Shown in pieces: positions 1-8,113 of a DNA stretch of 39,984 nt. Under the pieces are notes generated by a model. That model saw nothing but the letters and a program-made list of their open reading frames with translations, was not told the DNA's origin and ran no database searches. This DNA comes from Myxococcales bacterium FL481 (GTDB lineage Bacteria; Myxococcota_A; Polyangia; Nannocystales; Nannocystaceae), in assembly GCA_006508105.1 (NCBI GenBank), contig QKPP01000285.1, positions 1 to 39,984 on the forward strand. The letters run 5' to 3'. Each line of letters opens with the position of its first letter. The first letter of the stretch is position 1. The translations under genes were made by a program, and so were the position numbers.

Positions 1-200
1 CGCAGCACGGCGGCCTGGCTCACGGCAGCATGTCTCAGGGCGGCCTGGCGCACGGCAGCATGGCGCACGGCAGCATGGCGCACGGCAGCCTGACTGAGGA
101 CGGCATGGCGCACGACAGCCTGACTGAGGACGGCATGGCGCACGGCAGCCTGGCGAACGGCGGCATGCCGCACGTTGGGCACGGCGGCATGGATCATAGT
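1..200 (+). repeat. In-frame 15/30-bp tandem repeat encoding MAHGS / LTEDGMAHGS units
   Basis: The 15-bp unit ATGGCGCACGGCAGC (Met-Ala-His-Gly-Ser) recurs in tandem. It alternates with a 30-bp variant whose first half encodes LTEDG, and degenerates into HVGHGGMDHSQHAGHQM before the first hydrophobic segment. All units keep the reading frame. The array continues past the left edge, so the copy number is unknown. His and Met spaced five residues apart resemble copper-binding leaders, but metal binding is inferred. Confidence 0.85.
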
Positions 201-1775
201 CAACACGCCGGGCACCAGATGGTCACGACCCCGGAGGGGGAGGCAGTCATGGTCATGGCCGGCATCCCGCCTTGGCTGTTCTTGTTGGGAACGGCCGCGA
301 TTATCGTGTTGTCCTTCGTCGTCGTCGAACGCGTGGGGTCCTTCCTTCCCGTGGGCGGTGACTGGCGCGTCAACCTGATCAAGAACCGAACGGTGTACAA
401 AATCGTTCGCCGTCGCTGGTTTCAGGCCGTCCCGCAGCTGCTGATGGTGGGGGTGCTCTTGTTTTTGATCTATGCTGGGCTTTTCGGCAACCGAATCGGC
501 AACATCACGCCCGTCGCGGTCTGGACGGTCTGGTGGGCGGGGCTGATCTTCGCGGTGGCCCTGATGGGCCCCGTGTTCTGCTTCGCGTGCCCCTGGGATG
601 GGCTGGCGAACCTGGCTTCGCGCCTGCGGTTGGCCGCACGGGTCCGCACACTGTCGCTCGCGCTTCCCGTTCCCAGGTGGATGCGCAACATGTACCCGGC
701 GCTGGGTCTGTTCGTGTTGCTCACGTGGGCGGAGCTCGGATTAGGGGTGACCACCGATCCACGGGGTACCGCGTACATGGGACTGGGAATGGTCGCCTTG
801 GCGGTCATCTGTGCCCTGCTGTTCGGTAAGAAGGCGTTTTGTGCCTACCTGTGCCCGGTGGGGCGCATCAGCGGAATCTACGCGAATTTTAGCCCCGTTG
901 AGGTGCGCGCACGCAACCCTCGGGCCTGCCGGTCGTGCACAACGGAAGACTGCCTCAATGGCAATGAGCTCGGGTACCCGTGTCCCACCGGGATCTCGCT
1001 CAAGGTCGTGCAAAACAACACCATGTGCACGCTTTGTAGCGAGTGCGTCAAGAGCTGCCATCGGCACAACGTCGCGTTGAATCTGCGTCCATTTGCCACG
1101 GATCTGGTGCGCAACATCCGAGTTCGCGCCGACGAGGCGTGGATGTGCGTCACGTTGTTAGCATTGACCTTGTTCCATGGTTTTTCCATGACGACGAGCT
1201 GGGAAGACCACACGCCGGGCGCGGGTAGCTTGCTCAAGTGGATGGCCGTCACCCTTGGGACCCCTCAGGTCGTCAACTTCACCCTGGGCATGTTCCTCTC
1301 GGTTGCGGTGCCAGTGGCCATGTACTACGCCAGCTGCGAGATCGCGGCGCGCTGGGTGCATCGCACGAGAGTCACCGCCTGGCAGCTGTTTGCAACGTAC
1401 AGTTACTCCCTGCTCCCAGTGGCGCTCTTTTATCATCTTGCCCACAACGCGATGCACATGTTCATGGAGGGGGGAGCACTCGTACCCTTGCTCAGCGACC
1501 CGCTGGCGACGGGGGCAGACTATTTCGGCACGAAGCAGCTGCACGTCGGTCATCTGCTCGAGGACCGTGCCCTTTGGTTCATCCAAGTCGGATTGATCTT
1601 GGTGGGCCACGTGGTCGGGGTGGTCGTGGCCCATCGCCTCAGTCGGCAGTTGTTCTCTCGTTCGCGTGACGCGACCAAGTCGCTGCTCCCCATGCTGGTG
1701 ATGATGGTTTTGATCTCGGTCGCTGGCTTGTCGCTCATGGTGCTCGACATGAACATGCGCATCGGGAGAATGTAG
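1..1775 (+). CDS. Polyferredoxin membrane protein (NapH/RdxA-like) with His/Met-rich repeats, 5' partial
   Basis: Membrane-bound 4Fe-4S protein, probably carrying electrons between the quinone pool and a periplasmic or exported reductase. The frame is open to the left edge: codons from position 3 read QHGGLAHGSM before the first ATG at 30, so the true start lies outside. Numbering from that ATG, residues 1-65 are His/Met/Gly-rich repeats, hydrophobic segments begin near 77, Cys pairs sit at 184/187 (CFACP) and 271/275 (CAYLCP), and ferredoxin-type Cys lie at 300-317 and 333-343 (CTLCSECVKSC). Further hydrophobic helices follow, with several His (HNAMHMF, HVGHLL) that could bind haem or metal. 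The 2-nt gap to the next ferredoxin gene implies one operon. The iron-sulfur fold is clear; the exact partner is not. Confidence 0.85.
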   Translation, partial: QHGGLAHGSMSQGGLAHGSMAHGSMAHGSLTEDGMAHDSLTEDGMAHGSLANGGMPHVGHGGMDHSQHAGHQMVTTPEGEAVMVMAGIPPWLFLLGTAAIIVLSFVVVERVGSFLPVGGDWRVNLIKNRTVYKIVRRRWFQAVPQLLMVGVLLFLIYAGLFGNRIGNITPVAVWTVWWAGLIFAVALMGPVFCFACPWDGLANLASRLRLAARVRTLSLALPVPRWMRNMYPALGLFVLLTWAELGLGVTTDPRGTAYMGLGMVALAVICALLFGKKAFCAYLCPVGRISGIYANFSPVEVRARNPRACRSCTTEDCLNGNELGYPCPTGISLKVVQNNTMCTLCSECVKSCHRHNVALNLRPFATDLVRNIRVRADEAWMCVTLLALTLFHGFSMTTSWEDHTPGAGSLLKWMAVTLGTPQVVNFTLGMFLSVAVPVAMYYASCEIAARWVHRTRVTAWQLFATYSYSLLPVALFYHLAHNAMHMFMEGGALVPLLSDPLATGADYFGTKQLHVGHLLEDRALWFIQVGLILVGHVVGVVVAHRLSRQLFSRSRDATKSLLPMLVMMVLISVAGLSLMVLDMNMRIGRM

Positions 1776-1777
1776 CC

Positions 1778-2341
1778 ATGCCGCCACTGACCCGCCGGGG
1801 CCTGCTGCGAGGCGTGTTGGAGCGGGAGCCCGCGCCGAGCCCGGCGGAGAGCACCCGCGCCCGTACCACGCCAGGGCTGCCCCCGCGACGGCGACCGCCG
1901 GGGGCCGTCGCCGAAGCGCTGTTTTTGCGGCAGTGCGACGGGTGTCGCGACTGCGTGACGGCCTGCCCGCACCATGCTGTCTACACGCTGGCCGAGCATG
2001 TGGGCATTGGGGCCGGGACGCCGGTGATGCTGCCGCACGAGCGCGCTTGTTGGATGTGCACCGGGTTTCCTTGCGCGCAAGCCTGCCCGACCGACGCACT
2101 GACGCCGCCGCAGGGCGAGACATGGCCACTGGGCACCGTCCGCTTGGTCGAATCGCGGTGTCTTCCGTTCCTGGGGCCCGAGTGCGGAGCGTGCCGTGGT
2201 CTGTGCCCCGCGGGGGTCGAAGCGTTGACCATTCGGAACAATCGGCCGGTGGTGGACGCCGTGGCATGTGTGGGCTGTGGCAAGTGCATTGAGGCCTGTC
2301 CGGTGCGACCGCGCGCGCTGGAACTCGTGGAGCTGGGTTGA
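1778..2341 (+). CDS. Four-cluster 4Fe-4S ferredoxin, NapF/NapG type
   Basis: Electron-transfer protein of about 187 residues with four Cys clusters: CDGCRDCVTACP, CWMCTGFPCAQACP, a CGACRGLCP group preceded by a spaced Cys, and CVGCGKCIEACP. This matches the NapF/NapG/MauM ferredoxin group, which relays electrons from membrane quinol oxidation to periplasmic reductases. The N-terminus (MPPLTRRGLLRGVLE) has an RRGLL stretch resembling a twin-arginine motif but no clear hydrophobic core after it, so export is uncertain. It starts 2 nt after the upstream polyferredoxin gene. In the same frame after the TGA the reading continues with a CTGC motif before a second stop at 2399-2401, which may be a lost C-terminal extension. 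Confidence 0.85.
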   Translation: MPPLTRRGLLRGVLEREPAPSPAESTRARTTPGLPPRRRPPGAVAEALFLRQCDGCRDCVTACPHHAVYTLAEHVGIGAGTPVMLPHERACWMCTGFPCAQACPTDALTPPQGETWPLGTVRLVESRCLPFLGPECGACRGLCPAGVEALTIRNNRPVVDAVACVGCGKCIEACPVRPRALELVELG

Positions 2342-2458
2342 ATCGCCGGCTCGAAGCGGCACTGCACCGGCTGCGGTGATCTGGTCGCAGGTCTGCAGCG
2401 ATTGCCGTGAGAAAGGCTCGACTCGGATACCCAGCCACGCTACTGCCATGATTGGGCA

Positions 2459-3193
2459 ATGACTCGCAAATCCGCGAAATCGTCTCCTGGTCGCGGTCAG
2501 CGTTTGGCGACCTTGGGTCGCCAGCGGCGCAAGGTGCATCGGCGACGGAAGTTCCCCTCGCGGCGGCGGTTTCTATTGCAGGGGTCGGGCATGCTCGTCG
2601 GGGGGCTGGGCTTGCTCGCGTGGCTGCGCCAAGACGATGTGTTCACCCTCGAGTCGCCGTTCTCGGTACCCGTGCGACCCCCGACGGCCAGCCACCGCGA
2701 TCGCGAGTTTCAAGCCAAGTGCGTTCGTTGTGGCCTGTGTGGCACCGTCTGTGAAAATGGGTGCATTCGATTCTTCGGGCTCGATGAGCCGCGTCACGGG
2801 GCACTGACACCGTACCTGGATGTGCGTCGCCGTTCGTGCACGCTGTGTATGCGGTGCACCGATATCTGTCCCACCGGCGCGTTGACGAAGGTCGAGGACG
2901 ATTTCGCAGTCATCGAGAAACGCGTGGATATGGGCGTGGCCGTGGTCGAGCGCGATGCTTGCCTGTCGTACTTGGGGCGCGTGTGCGGCTACTGCCACGA
3001 CGCCTGTCCACTCCCAGGGACGGCCATTTCGCTCACGCCGCCGGCCCGCCCGGTGGTGCACGAGGCGTGCGTCGGCTGTGGTCGCTGCGTCGAGTTTTGT
3101 CCACAAAACCCCACCGCCATCTCGATCCGACCGGCGGGGTCGCGCGATGAGGGTTCCGTCAACGCGGGCGCCCCGGCCGGGAGGGGGGCGTGA
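2459..3193 (+). CDS. NapG-type ferredoxin with twin-arginine signal
   Basis: Exported ferredoxin of 244 residues. A very basic N-terminus leads into a twin-arginine motif (SRRRFLLQG, residues 34-42) and a hydrophobic stretch (GMLVGGLGLLAWL), indicating Tat export of a folded, cofactor-loaded protein. Four cluster motifs follow: CVRCGLCGTVC, CTLCMRCTDICP, a CGYCHDACP group with a spaced Cys, and CVGCGRCVEFCP. This layout is that of NapG and NosG, which accept electrons from the membrane partner NapH/NosH. The downstream napH-like gene overlaps its stop by 4 nt (GTGA), consistent with translational coupling and a NapGH-type complex. No strong Shine-Dalgarno precedes the chosen ATG. Confidence 0.85.
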   Translation: MTRKSAKSSPGRGQRLATLGRQRRKVHRRRKFPSRRRFLLQGSGMLVGGLGLLAWLRQDDVFTLESPFSVPVRPPTASHRDREFQAKCVRCGLCGTVCENGCIRFFGLDEPRHGALTPYLDVRRRSCTLCMRCTDICPTGALTKVEDDFAVIEKRVDMGVAVVERDACLSYLGRVCGYCHDACPLPGTAISLTPPARPVVHEACVGCGRCVEFCPQNPTAISIRPAGSRDEGSVNAGAPAGRGA

Positions 3194-4899
3194 GCCATCG
3201 CAAGCCGGGTACCGTCGCACCGCCCCCCGGGATCCGGCCGGGCCGACTTTGGCGAGTGGTACGTCGCACCACGCAGAGTTTGGCTTGGCTGACCCTCCTG
3301 ATCGCGCCGGTGCTCGGGGGATGGCAACGCCTCGATCGCAACTACCTCGCCGCGTGGAACGGCGCCGGGTGGGATCTGCCGGCGTGGCTTTTGGTCCGGC
3401 TCCCTCTTGGGGACGCCCCGCGTCGCGCCTATGAGGCGAGCCAGTTTGTGGGGGGCGGAGTCGGCGTGGAGTACCTCGAGCTACCGCTCATCGACCCGTT
3501 GGCCAGCTTGGTCGCCCAATTGGGTCACGCCGATTGGTCCATGTGGGTCGTGCTCGGTTGGGTCTTGCCCGTCGGGCTCGCGTTGATCGGGGGTCGGGTA
3601 TTCTGTGGCTGGTTTTGTCCGTATGGCGTGCTGGCGCGGGGGCTTGAGTTCCTGCTCGAACGGCTGCCCTGGCAGCCGCCGCGTTTTCGCGTCCCCGAGC
3701 GACGGATCCTGCGAGCGACGATCCTGTTGGGAACGTTGATCCTCGGGATCGCGGGGGCGCAACTGGCTTTGTATTTGCTCTTGCCCCACCTGCTGGTCCA
3801 GCAAGCGGTCTACGGCATGTGGCTGATGGGCGGGGGCGGGGCGGCGCTGGGGGCCCTCGTCGGGCTCGTCGGTGCCGGTGTCGTGTTCGGACCCACTGTC
3901 TATTGCGCCGCCGTGTGCCCCACCGGCACGGCACTCGCAGCAGCCGGCGCGGCCCGACGCGTGCGTTTGCAGATCGCCGAGATCGCATCGTGTGGTCACA
4001 ATTGCGACCTGTGCGATCGCGGCTGCTGGCTCGACTTACGCCCGTCTCGCGGGACCCCGGGCCCGGACTGCGATCTGTGCGCTCGCTGTACCGAGGTCTG
4101 TCCCAAGGACAATCTCGTGATCACGACCGCCCGGCGATCGTTGGTCCCCGAGTCCGGACCAACGCGCGACGCGACCGACCCACTCACGCAGCCGCCGCCC
4201 GTCGTCTTGCGGGTTTCGGCCGCTGGCGGCGGGCGCTTCCGGCGGGCATGGCTGGTGGGCACGCTCGCCACGACCGCGTGCTGCAGTCCGCCGCCCCCAG
4301 AGATCGACCCGGCCAAGCCGAGTCTGCTGCTCGAGGCGCACCACGAGCTCGAGCTGGCGCAGGTGTCCGTGGCGGTGGTGGACTACACGGGTGTCCGCTT
4401 CGCGCCGGACGACGCCAACGATCTACAAGGCACGGAGGTCTCCATCTACATCGCGCGTGGTGACCGAGGGGAACCGGACGAGCGCGGCTCACTGCCTCCA
4501 CGCGAGGTGTACACGGGGGCGATTCGCCTCGTCGTCAGCGACGACCAGACCACGCGCCCCCTCGCCTTCGACGGGCCCAACTCGCCGACGTCCACACCCC
4601 ACCGCACCATCTACCGCCGTATCGTCCGGCCCGCCCTCAAGCCCGGGACGACGCTCACCTTGGAGCCGATCCCCGGTTGGCTCACGACTCCCAAACAGTG
4701 GACCATCGCCAGCCCGCGGCCGCGAGGGGCGGCGTGGCGGGTCCTCGGCTACGCGCTGGCGACCGCGCTGTTGTTCGGCGGACTGATCTCTCTCGCGCTC
4801 GTGCCGTTTCGTCGCCCGACCGCGGGCTCATCAGACTCGTCCTCGCCGAGTCGTCGACCATCGACCGCCCAGACCGACCCCGAGCCGCCCCGCCGTTGA
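3190..4899 (+). CDS. NapH-type membrane iron-sulfur protein fused to an unrecognised lipoprotein-like domain
   Basis: Residues 1 to about 320 are NapH/NosH-like: transmembrane helices, Cys pairs in CGWFCPYG and CAAVCPTG, then two ferredoxin sites ending in CDLCARCTEVCP (Cys 294-304). This part should oxidise quinol and pass electrons to the NapG-type partner encoded just upstream, whose stop overlaps this GTG start. The family is normally near 290 residues; this protein has 569. The extra part begins with an Arg-rich segment, a hydrophobic run (WLVGTLATTA) and Cys364-Cys365 followed by prolines, which looks like a lipoprotein signal. An unrecognised domain of about 150 residues follows, then a final hydrophobic helix near 520-540 and a Ser/Pro/Arg tail. 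An internal TTG at 4207 could start a separate lipoprotein. Confidence 0.82.
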   Translation: MSHRKPGTVAPPPGIRPGRLWRVVRRTTQSLAWLTLLIAPVLGGWQRLDRNYLAAWNGAGWDLPAWLLVRLPLGDAPRRAYEASQFVGGGVGVEYLELPLIDPLASLVAQLGHADWSMWVVLGWVLPVGLALIGGRVFCGWFCPYGVLARGLEFLLERLPWQPPRFRVPERRILRATILLGTLILGIAGAQLALYLLLPHLLVQQAVYGMWLMGGGGAALGALVGLVGAGVVFGPTVYCAAVCPTGTALAAAGAARRVRLQIAEIASCGHNCDLCDRGCWLDLRPSRGTPGPDCDLCARCTEVCPKDNLVITTARRSLVPESGPTRDATDPLTQPPPVVLRVSAAGGGRFRRAWLVGTLATTACCSPPPPEIDPAKPSLLLEAHHELELAQVSVAVVDYTGVRFAPDDANDLQGTEVSIYIARGDRGEPDERGSLPPREVYTGAIRLVVSDDQTTRPLAFDGPNSPTSTPHRTIYRRIVRPALKPGTTLTLEPIPGWLTTPKQWTIASPRPRGAAWRVLGYALATALLFGGLISLALVPFRRPTAGSSDSSSPSRRPSTAQTDPEPPRR

Positions 4900-5055
4900 C
4901 CCGCCCAGCGGACGTCAGTCGATCCGCCCGCAGTCGCGGGTCTCCGAGCGGAGCGCCGGAGGAGAAACGGAGCCGTGCCAGCGTCTCGTTTCATCCTCCT
5001 GAGGCGCCCTGGAGGCTCGCACGAGCTCGCCGCGGCGCTCGAGCCGAACCCGTCG

Positions 5056-6597
5056 TCAGTCCATAAGCGGGTGAAACAGCACGATTTCGCTCGAGCCCGA
5101 GTCCGCCGCCGCCAGCCCGGTGAACATGCCTTCCCGAAAGGCCGTGAGGCTGTCCGGATGCATCACGTTGAACGCCTCGCGGTAGTCGCGGGACCAGAGC
5201 CGATCGCCGCGTGAATCAAACGCGGCCATCGTTGTGCTGAACTCGGGTGCATCGGCCACGACAAACGTCGGTCCAAATGGTGTCTCGGCCACCGCCAACG
5301 ACAGGATCGATTCGATCTCACCGCCGCCCAGATCCATGCGCCCCACGGATCGGCCCGCTCGGTCGAGGAAGTGGAGTGCAGTCTGCTCGTCTTCGGCCGC
5401 AGAGACCAATACGAACTGATCCCAACTCGGGATGTAGTCGATCTCCCGCAAAGGGCCGTACAGGCTCAGATCGAGCTTTTCCACCACGGTGCCGGCGGCG
5501 TCAACCATCCATAGCTCCCCCGCGCCCACGCGCAGGACCGCGAACAGCTTGTCCCCGGGAATCCATGCCAACGAGGAGAGGTTGGTCACGTCGGAGTCGA
5601 GCACGAACTGGGGTTGCACGGCTCCTAGCTCCTTTTCCACCGCGACGAAGCCGAACCCGTCGAGCGAGACGTGTTGCATGACGAACGCGTCCTGGTCGGG
5701 GCGGTACGTCAGACCCAATGGAAAGCTCACCCCTTCGCCAAGATCGTGGTGCAAGGTCGCCTCATCAACCGGCTCCAGCGCGGGGCCCAAGACGGGAAGT
5801 TTCCCCCCGTAGTACCCCGCCGCCACCACGTACCCGGCCTCGGTCACCGCCACGCCCTCGATCGAGCCGGGCCCCTCGACCAAGGTCGGCCCGGCGAGCA
5901 AGTTGCCATCCAGATCAAAGCGATGCAACGCATCCCCCCCCTGGCTGATCAGCAGCTCCCCTCCGGGGAGATACTCCACGGCCCCGATCCAGTTCTCGTC
6001 GTATGGAGGCTCGAGCGCGATCTCGTCGGAGACAACACCATCACGATCGATGACCAAGATCCGCGTCGTCATCGCCTCCCCGAACCAGATCGCGGCGAGG
6101 AGCAGCTTGCCGCCGAAACGCGGCTCACCCTCGGGGACGTAGGCCAGTCCCTCGGTGTGGTACGGAGTGTCTCCCAGGTACGTAATCTCAATCGCGGGCC
6201 GTGGGTTCCCCTGCGCATCAGTGAGCAGAAGCTCGTCGATCTCCCGCGGGTTGTTGAACACAAACACGTCTTCGTCGCTGATATGCGCGACTCCACGCGG
6301 ACCCCAAGTCACGCCGGTACCGCGCAGGTCGAACTGACGCTCGAGCGACTGGGACGACGGCGGATCCCCGGGCGCGGCCGAGTAGACATCGTAGCCGTCC
6401 AGGACGACCACGTGCCCGTTCAACGCACCGGACGAGATGTACTCGATGTCCTCCACGTTGTGCCCCAGCCGACGCGCGCAGCCGACCGAGAGGATCAGCG
6501 CGGCCGCAACGGCAAAAACGAACGGACGTGAGCCGGGACTCCTGCATTTTCGTGGGTTTTGGTACGGGTTGTTCTGAGCATTTGCGAGTTGTGTCAT
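5056..6597 (-). CDS. Putative secreted lipoprotein, beta-propeller-like
   Basis: Hypothetical exported protein of 513 residues. The N-terminus has a basic segment, a hydrophobic core (FVFAVAAALILSVG) and a Cys in a lipobox-like context (SVGC), so it is probably an outer-envelope lipoprotein. The mature part is rich in short beta-strand-like repeats of the type GxLLxAxxF / VVxELDL, as in proteins that fold into a propeller; no catalytic motif is evident. I chose the ATG at 6597 because the GGGAG at 6604-6608 lies 6 nt upstream of it, whereas the ATG at 6603 would directly abut it. It is divergent from the LuxR-HTH gene and convergent with the napH-like gene. Function unknown. Confidence 0.72.
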   Translation of the reverse strand: MTQLANAQNNPYQNPRKCRSPGSRPFVFAVAAALILSVGCARRLGHNVEDIEYISSGALNGHVVVLDGYDVYSAAPGDPPSSQSLERQFDLRGTGVTWGPRGVAHISDEDVFVFNNPREIDELLLTDAQGNPRPAIEITYLGDTPYHTEGLAYVPEGEPRFGGKLLLAAIWFGEAMTTRILVIDRDGVVSDEIALEPPYDENWIGAVEYLPGGELLISQGGDALHRFDLDGNLLAGPTLVEGPGSIEGVAVTEAGYVVAAGYYGGKLPVLGPALEPVDEATLHHDLGEGVSFPLGLTYRPDQDAFVMQHVSLDGFGFVAVEKELGAVQPQFVLDSDVTNLSSLAWIPGDKLFAVLRVGAGELWMVDAAGTVVEKLDLSLYGPLREIDYIPSWDQFVLVSAAEDEQTALHFLDRAGRSVGRMDLGGGEIESILSLAVAETPFGPTFVVADAPEFSTTMAAFDSRGDRLWSRDYREAFNVMHPDSLTAFREGMFTGLAAADSGSSEIVLFHPLMD

Positions 6598-6656
6598 GGG
6601 CATCTCCCGTCGGTCAGCCTATGGGCGTCGAAAACCAATGCGAAAGCCCCTGATGA

Positions 6657-6691
6657 GGGGGGTCGTGCCTGGCATCCGCCCTCGACCCCCC
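6657..6691. promoter_or_regulatory. 9-bp inverted repeat in the divergent lipoprotein/LuxR promoter region
   Basis: The arms GGGGGGTCG (6657-6665) and CGACCCCCC (6683-6691) are perfect reverse complements separated by 17 nt. They lie in the 125-bp region between two divergent genes. The placement suits an operator for the adjacent LuxR-HTH regulator, but a transcript hairpin is equally possible. Confidence 0.4.
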
Positions 6692-6722
6692 GCACGAACC
6701 CGCGCTGTGCTCTCATCTCCTC

Positions 6723-7556
6723 ATGCGGAAGACCAACACCCTCACCTGGGAGGACGCGCGAGAGATCTTCAACCTCGTTGGAGAGTTGCGCGAGCTTGGA
6801 CACGACTTGATGACCTGGCGACACCACTTGGCACACCGTATCGCTCGACTCGTGGGGGCCAAGGTTTGCTACGTCATGGAGACTGACATGCCCTTCAATG
6901 ACGCGGCCGACGAGTACCTAGGATTCGTCGACGTGGGTTGGGCCACTGCGTACGAGCGCGAAGTCTGGCTGGCAAGCTGCTTGGTCTACGACGACAATCC
7001 AACCGCAGAGGGTCTACGAACGATCGGCGATATCAGCTTCACCCTCCCGCGACACCACTTCGCCGACGATCCGACCTGGTACCGGTCGGAGTATTTGACT
7101 GAGTACTGTCGGGGCTCCAACATCGATCACTTCATGATCTCGAACTTCGCCATCCACCGCTTCCAGGCCATCCACGGCATCCAGCTGGTGCGAGAGTGGG
7201 GCGAGACTCCGTTTTCGCCCCACAATCTCGAGTTTGTTCGCCGCTTTCACGACGAACTCGGCCGGCTGTGGGAAGATCCCCGCAACCTGGCTCCCCGCAA
7301 GCTTCCCCCCTACCTGCGCAACACCATGAACGCGCTGGCCAAGGGCCAAAGCGAGAAAGAGATTGCTGATCATCTGGGGGTTCGACCGACCACCGTACAC
7401 GGTTACGTGAAGACTCTATACCGTACCTTTCGCGTCCATAGTCGCCCCGAGCTCATGGCCCGTTTGCACCAGCGACCCGACTACCCGCGGTTGGAGCTCA
7501 CATACTCTGACCGACTCGGGCAGGTCGCCCAAGCTGCCCCCGCCCCGCCCAACTGA
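6723..7556 (+). CDS. LuxR-family HTH transcriptional regulator
   Basis: DNA-binding regulator of 277 residues. The C-terminal segment at about 195-250 reads as a LuxR/GerE helix-turn-helix: LAKGQSEKEIADHLGVRPTT followed by VHGYVKTLYRTFRVHSR, with the typical Gly, Glu-Ile-Ala and Thr-Val spacing. The N-terminal ~180 residues are not an obvious receiver or AHL-binding domain; Trp- and His-rich stretches (WRHHLAHRI, SPHNLEFVRRFH) resemble the GAF-like sensor halves of solo LuxR proteins. The gene is divergent from the beta-propeller lipoprotein and the region between them holds an inverted repeat, so it may control that gene and itself. No Shine-Dalgarno is visible before this ATG. The signal is unknown. 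Confidence 0.8.
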   Translation: MRKTNTLTWEDAREIFNLVGELRELGHDLMTWRHHLAHRIARLVGAKVCYVMETDMPFNDAADEYLGFVDVGWATAYEREVWLASCLVYDDNPTAEGLRTIGDISFTLPRHHFADDPTWYRSEYLTEYCRGSNIDHFMISNFAIHRFQAIHGIQLVREWGETPFSPHNLEFVRRFHDELGRLWEDPRNLAPRKLPPYLRNTMNALAKGQSEKEIADHLGVRPTTVHGYVKTLYRTFRVHSRPELMARLHQRPDYPRLELTYSDRLGQVAQAAPAPPN

Positions 7557-7693
7557 AGCCGATGCCCTGCAGTTGGACTCTCGTGGGATTGAAGCGGTGA
7601 GCACTGGGATGGCGCCGCTTCCGCGCTCGCGCCCAGGGGGTCGGGTGCGGTGAGCGTAACGATACCGCAGTGGAGGAGCCAGGTGCTCTGTGC
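7557..7693. terminator. Convergent intergenic region with a weak hairpin
   Basis: Between the convergent LuxR-HTH gene and the small minus-strand gene, GAAGCGG (7591-7597) pairs with CCGCTTC (7615-7621) across a 17-nt loop. No T-tract follows. It may act as a weak bidirectional terminator. Confidence 0.25.
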
Positions 7694-8029
7694 TCAGCCC
7701 TCACTGATTTGAGACTCAACGACAAGCACGCTCGGTCCTTCGACGCGCGCGAGAACGGTCAGCAGTGGCCGCGTCGTATCAATGTCGCCGTCGCGGCCGC
7801 TCGGGACCCAGTACATGATCGCCAAGCCGGGTCCCCCATCTACGTATAGGCGATACCCATCTCGCCCCAGCAGCACGTCGCGAATATCGCACCCTACCAT
7901 GAACATCTTCGACCCGAGCGGCTCTTCTCGTCCCGCCGGGACGGGTACACGCATTGTCGCGCGATCTGACGGGCCACGCCGGAACGGTCGACGAGGTCGA
8001 CTTTCTTGGCCAGACACTCTTTTGCTCAT
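7694..8029 (-). CDS. Small hypothetical protein
   Basis: About 111 residues with no recognised family. The C-terminal two-thirds looks protein-like: alternating hydrophobic and glycine residues (MFMVGCDIRDVLLG, RLYVDGGPGLAIMYWV, LLTVLARVEG) suggest a small beta-rich domain. The N-terminal 35 residues are basic and likely disordered. The start at 8029 was preferred because GAGGG at 8037-8041 lies 7 nt upstream of it; ATG 8035 is the alternative. It follows the DUF3089 hydrolase gene on the same strand with a gap of about 80 nt and may be co-transcribed with it. Confidence 0.5.
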   Translation of the reverse strand: MSKRVSGQESRPRRPFRRGPSDRATMRVPVPAGREEPLGSKMFMVGCDIRDVLLGRDGYRLYVDGGPGLAIMYWVPSGRDGDIDTTRPLLTVLARVEGPSVLVVESQISEG

Positions 8030-8113
8030 GGTCATGCCCTCGTACCTGGCTCGGCCGGGTGCGGCCAAAGAATCGAGCCAGGTGACGACGGCTCGGCGGC
8101 CTTCCCAACAGAG

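Noticed and set aside
1158..2459. Minus-strand open frame of 433 codons
   Set aside because: It is antisense to two clear iron-sulfur genes; its Arg/Pro/His-rich translation has no domain and is the usual reverse-frame shadow in GC-rich DNA.
5671..6531. Plus-strand open frame of 286 codons opposite the beta-propeller lipoprotein
   Set aside because: No family pattern and no ribosome binding site; the opposite strand has a signal peptide and protein-like repeats.
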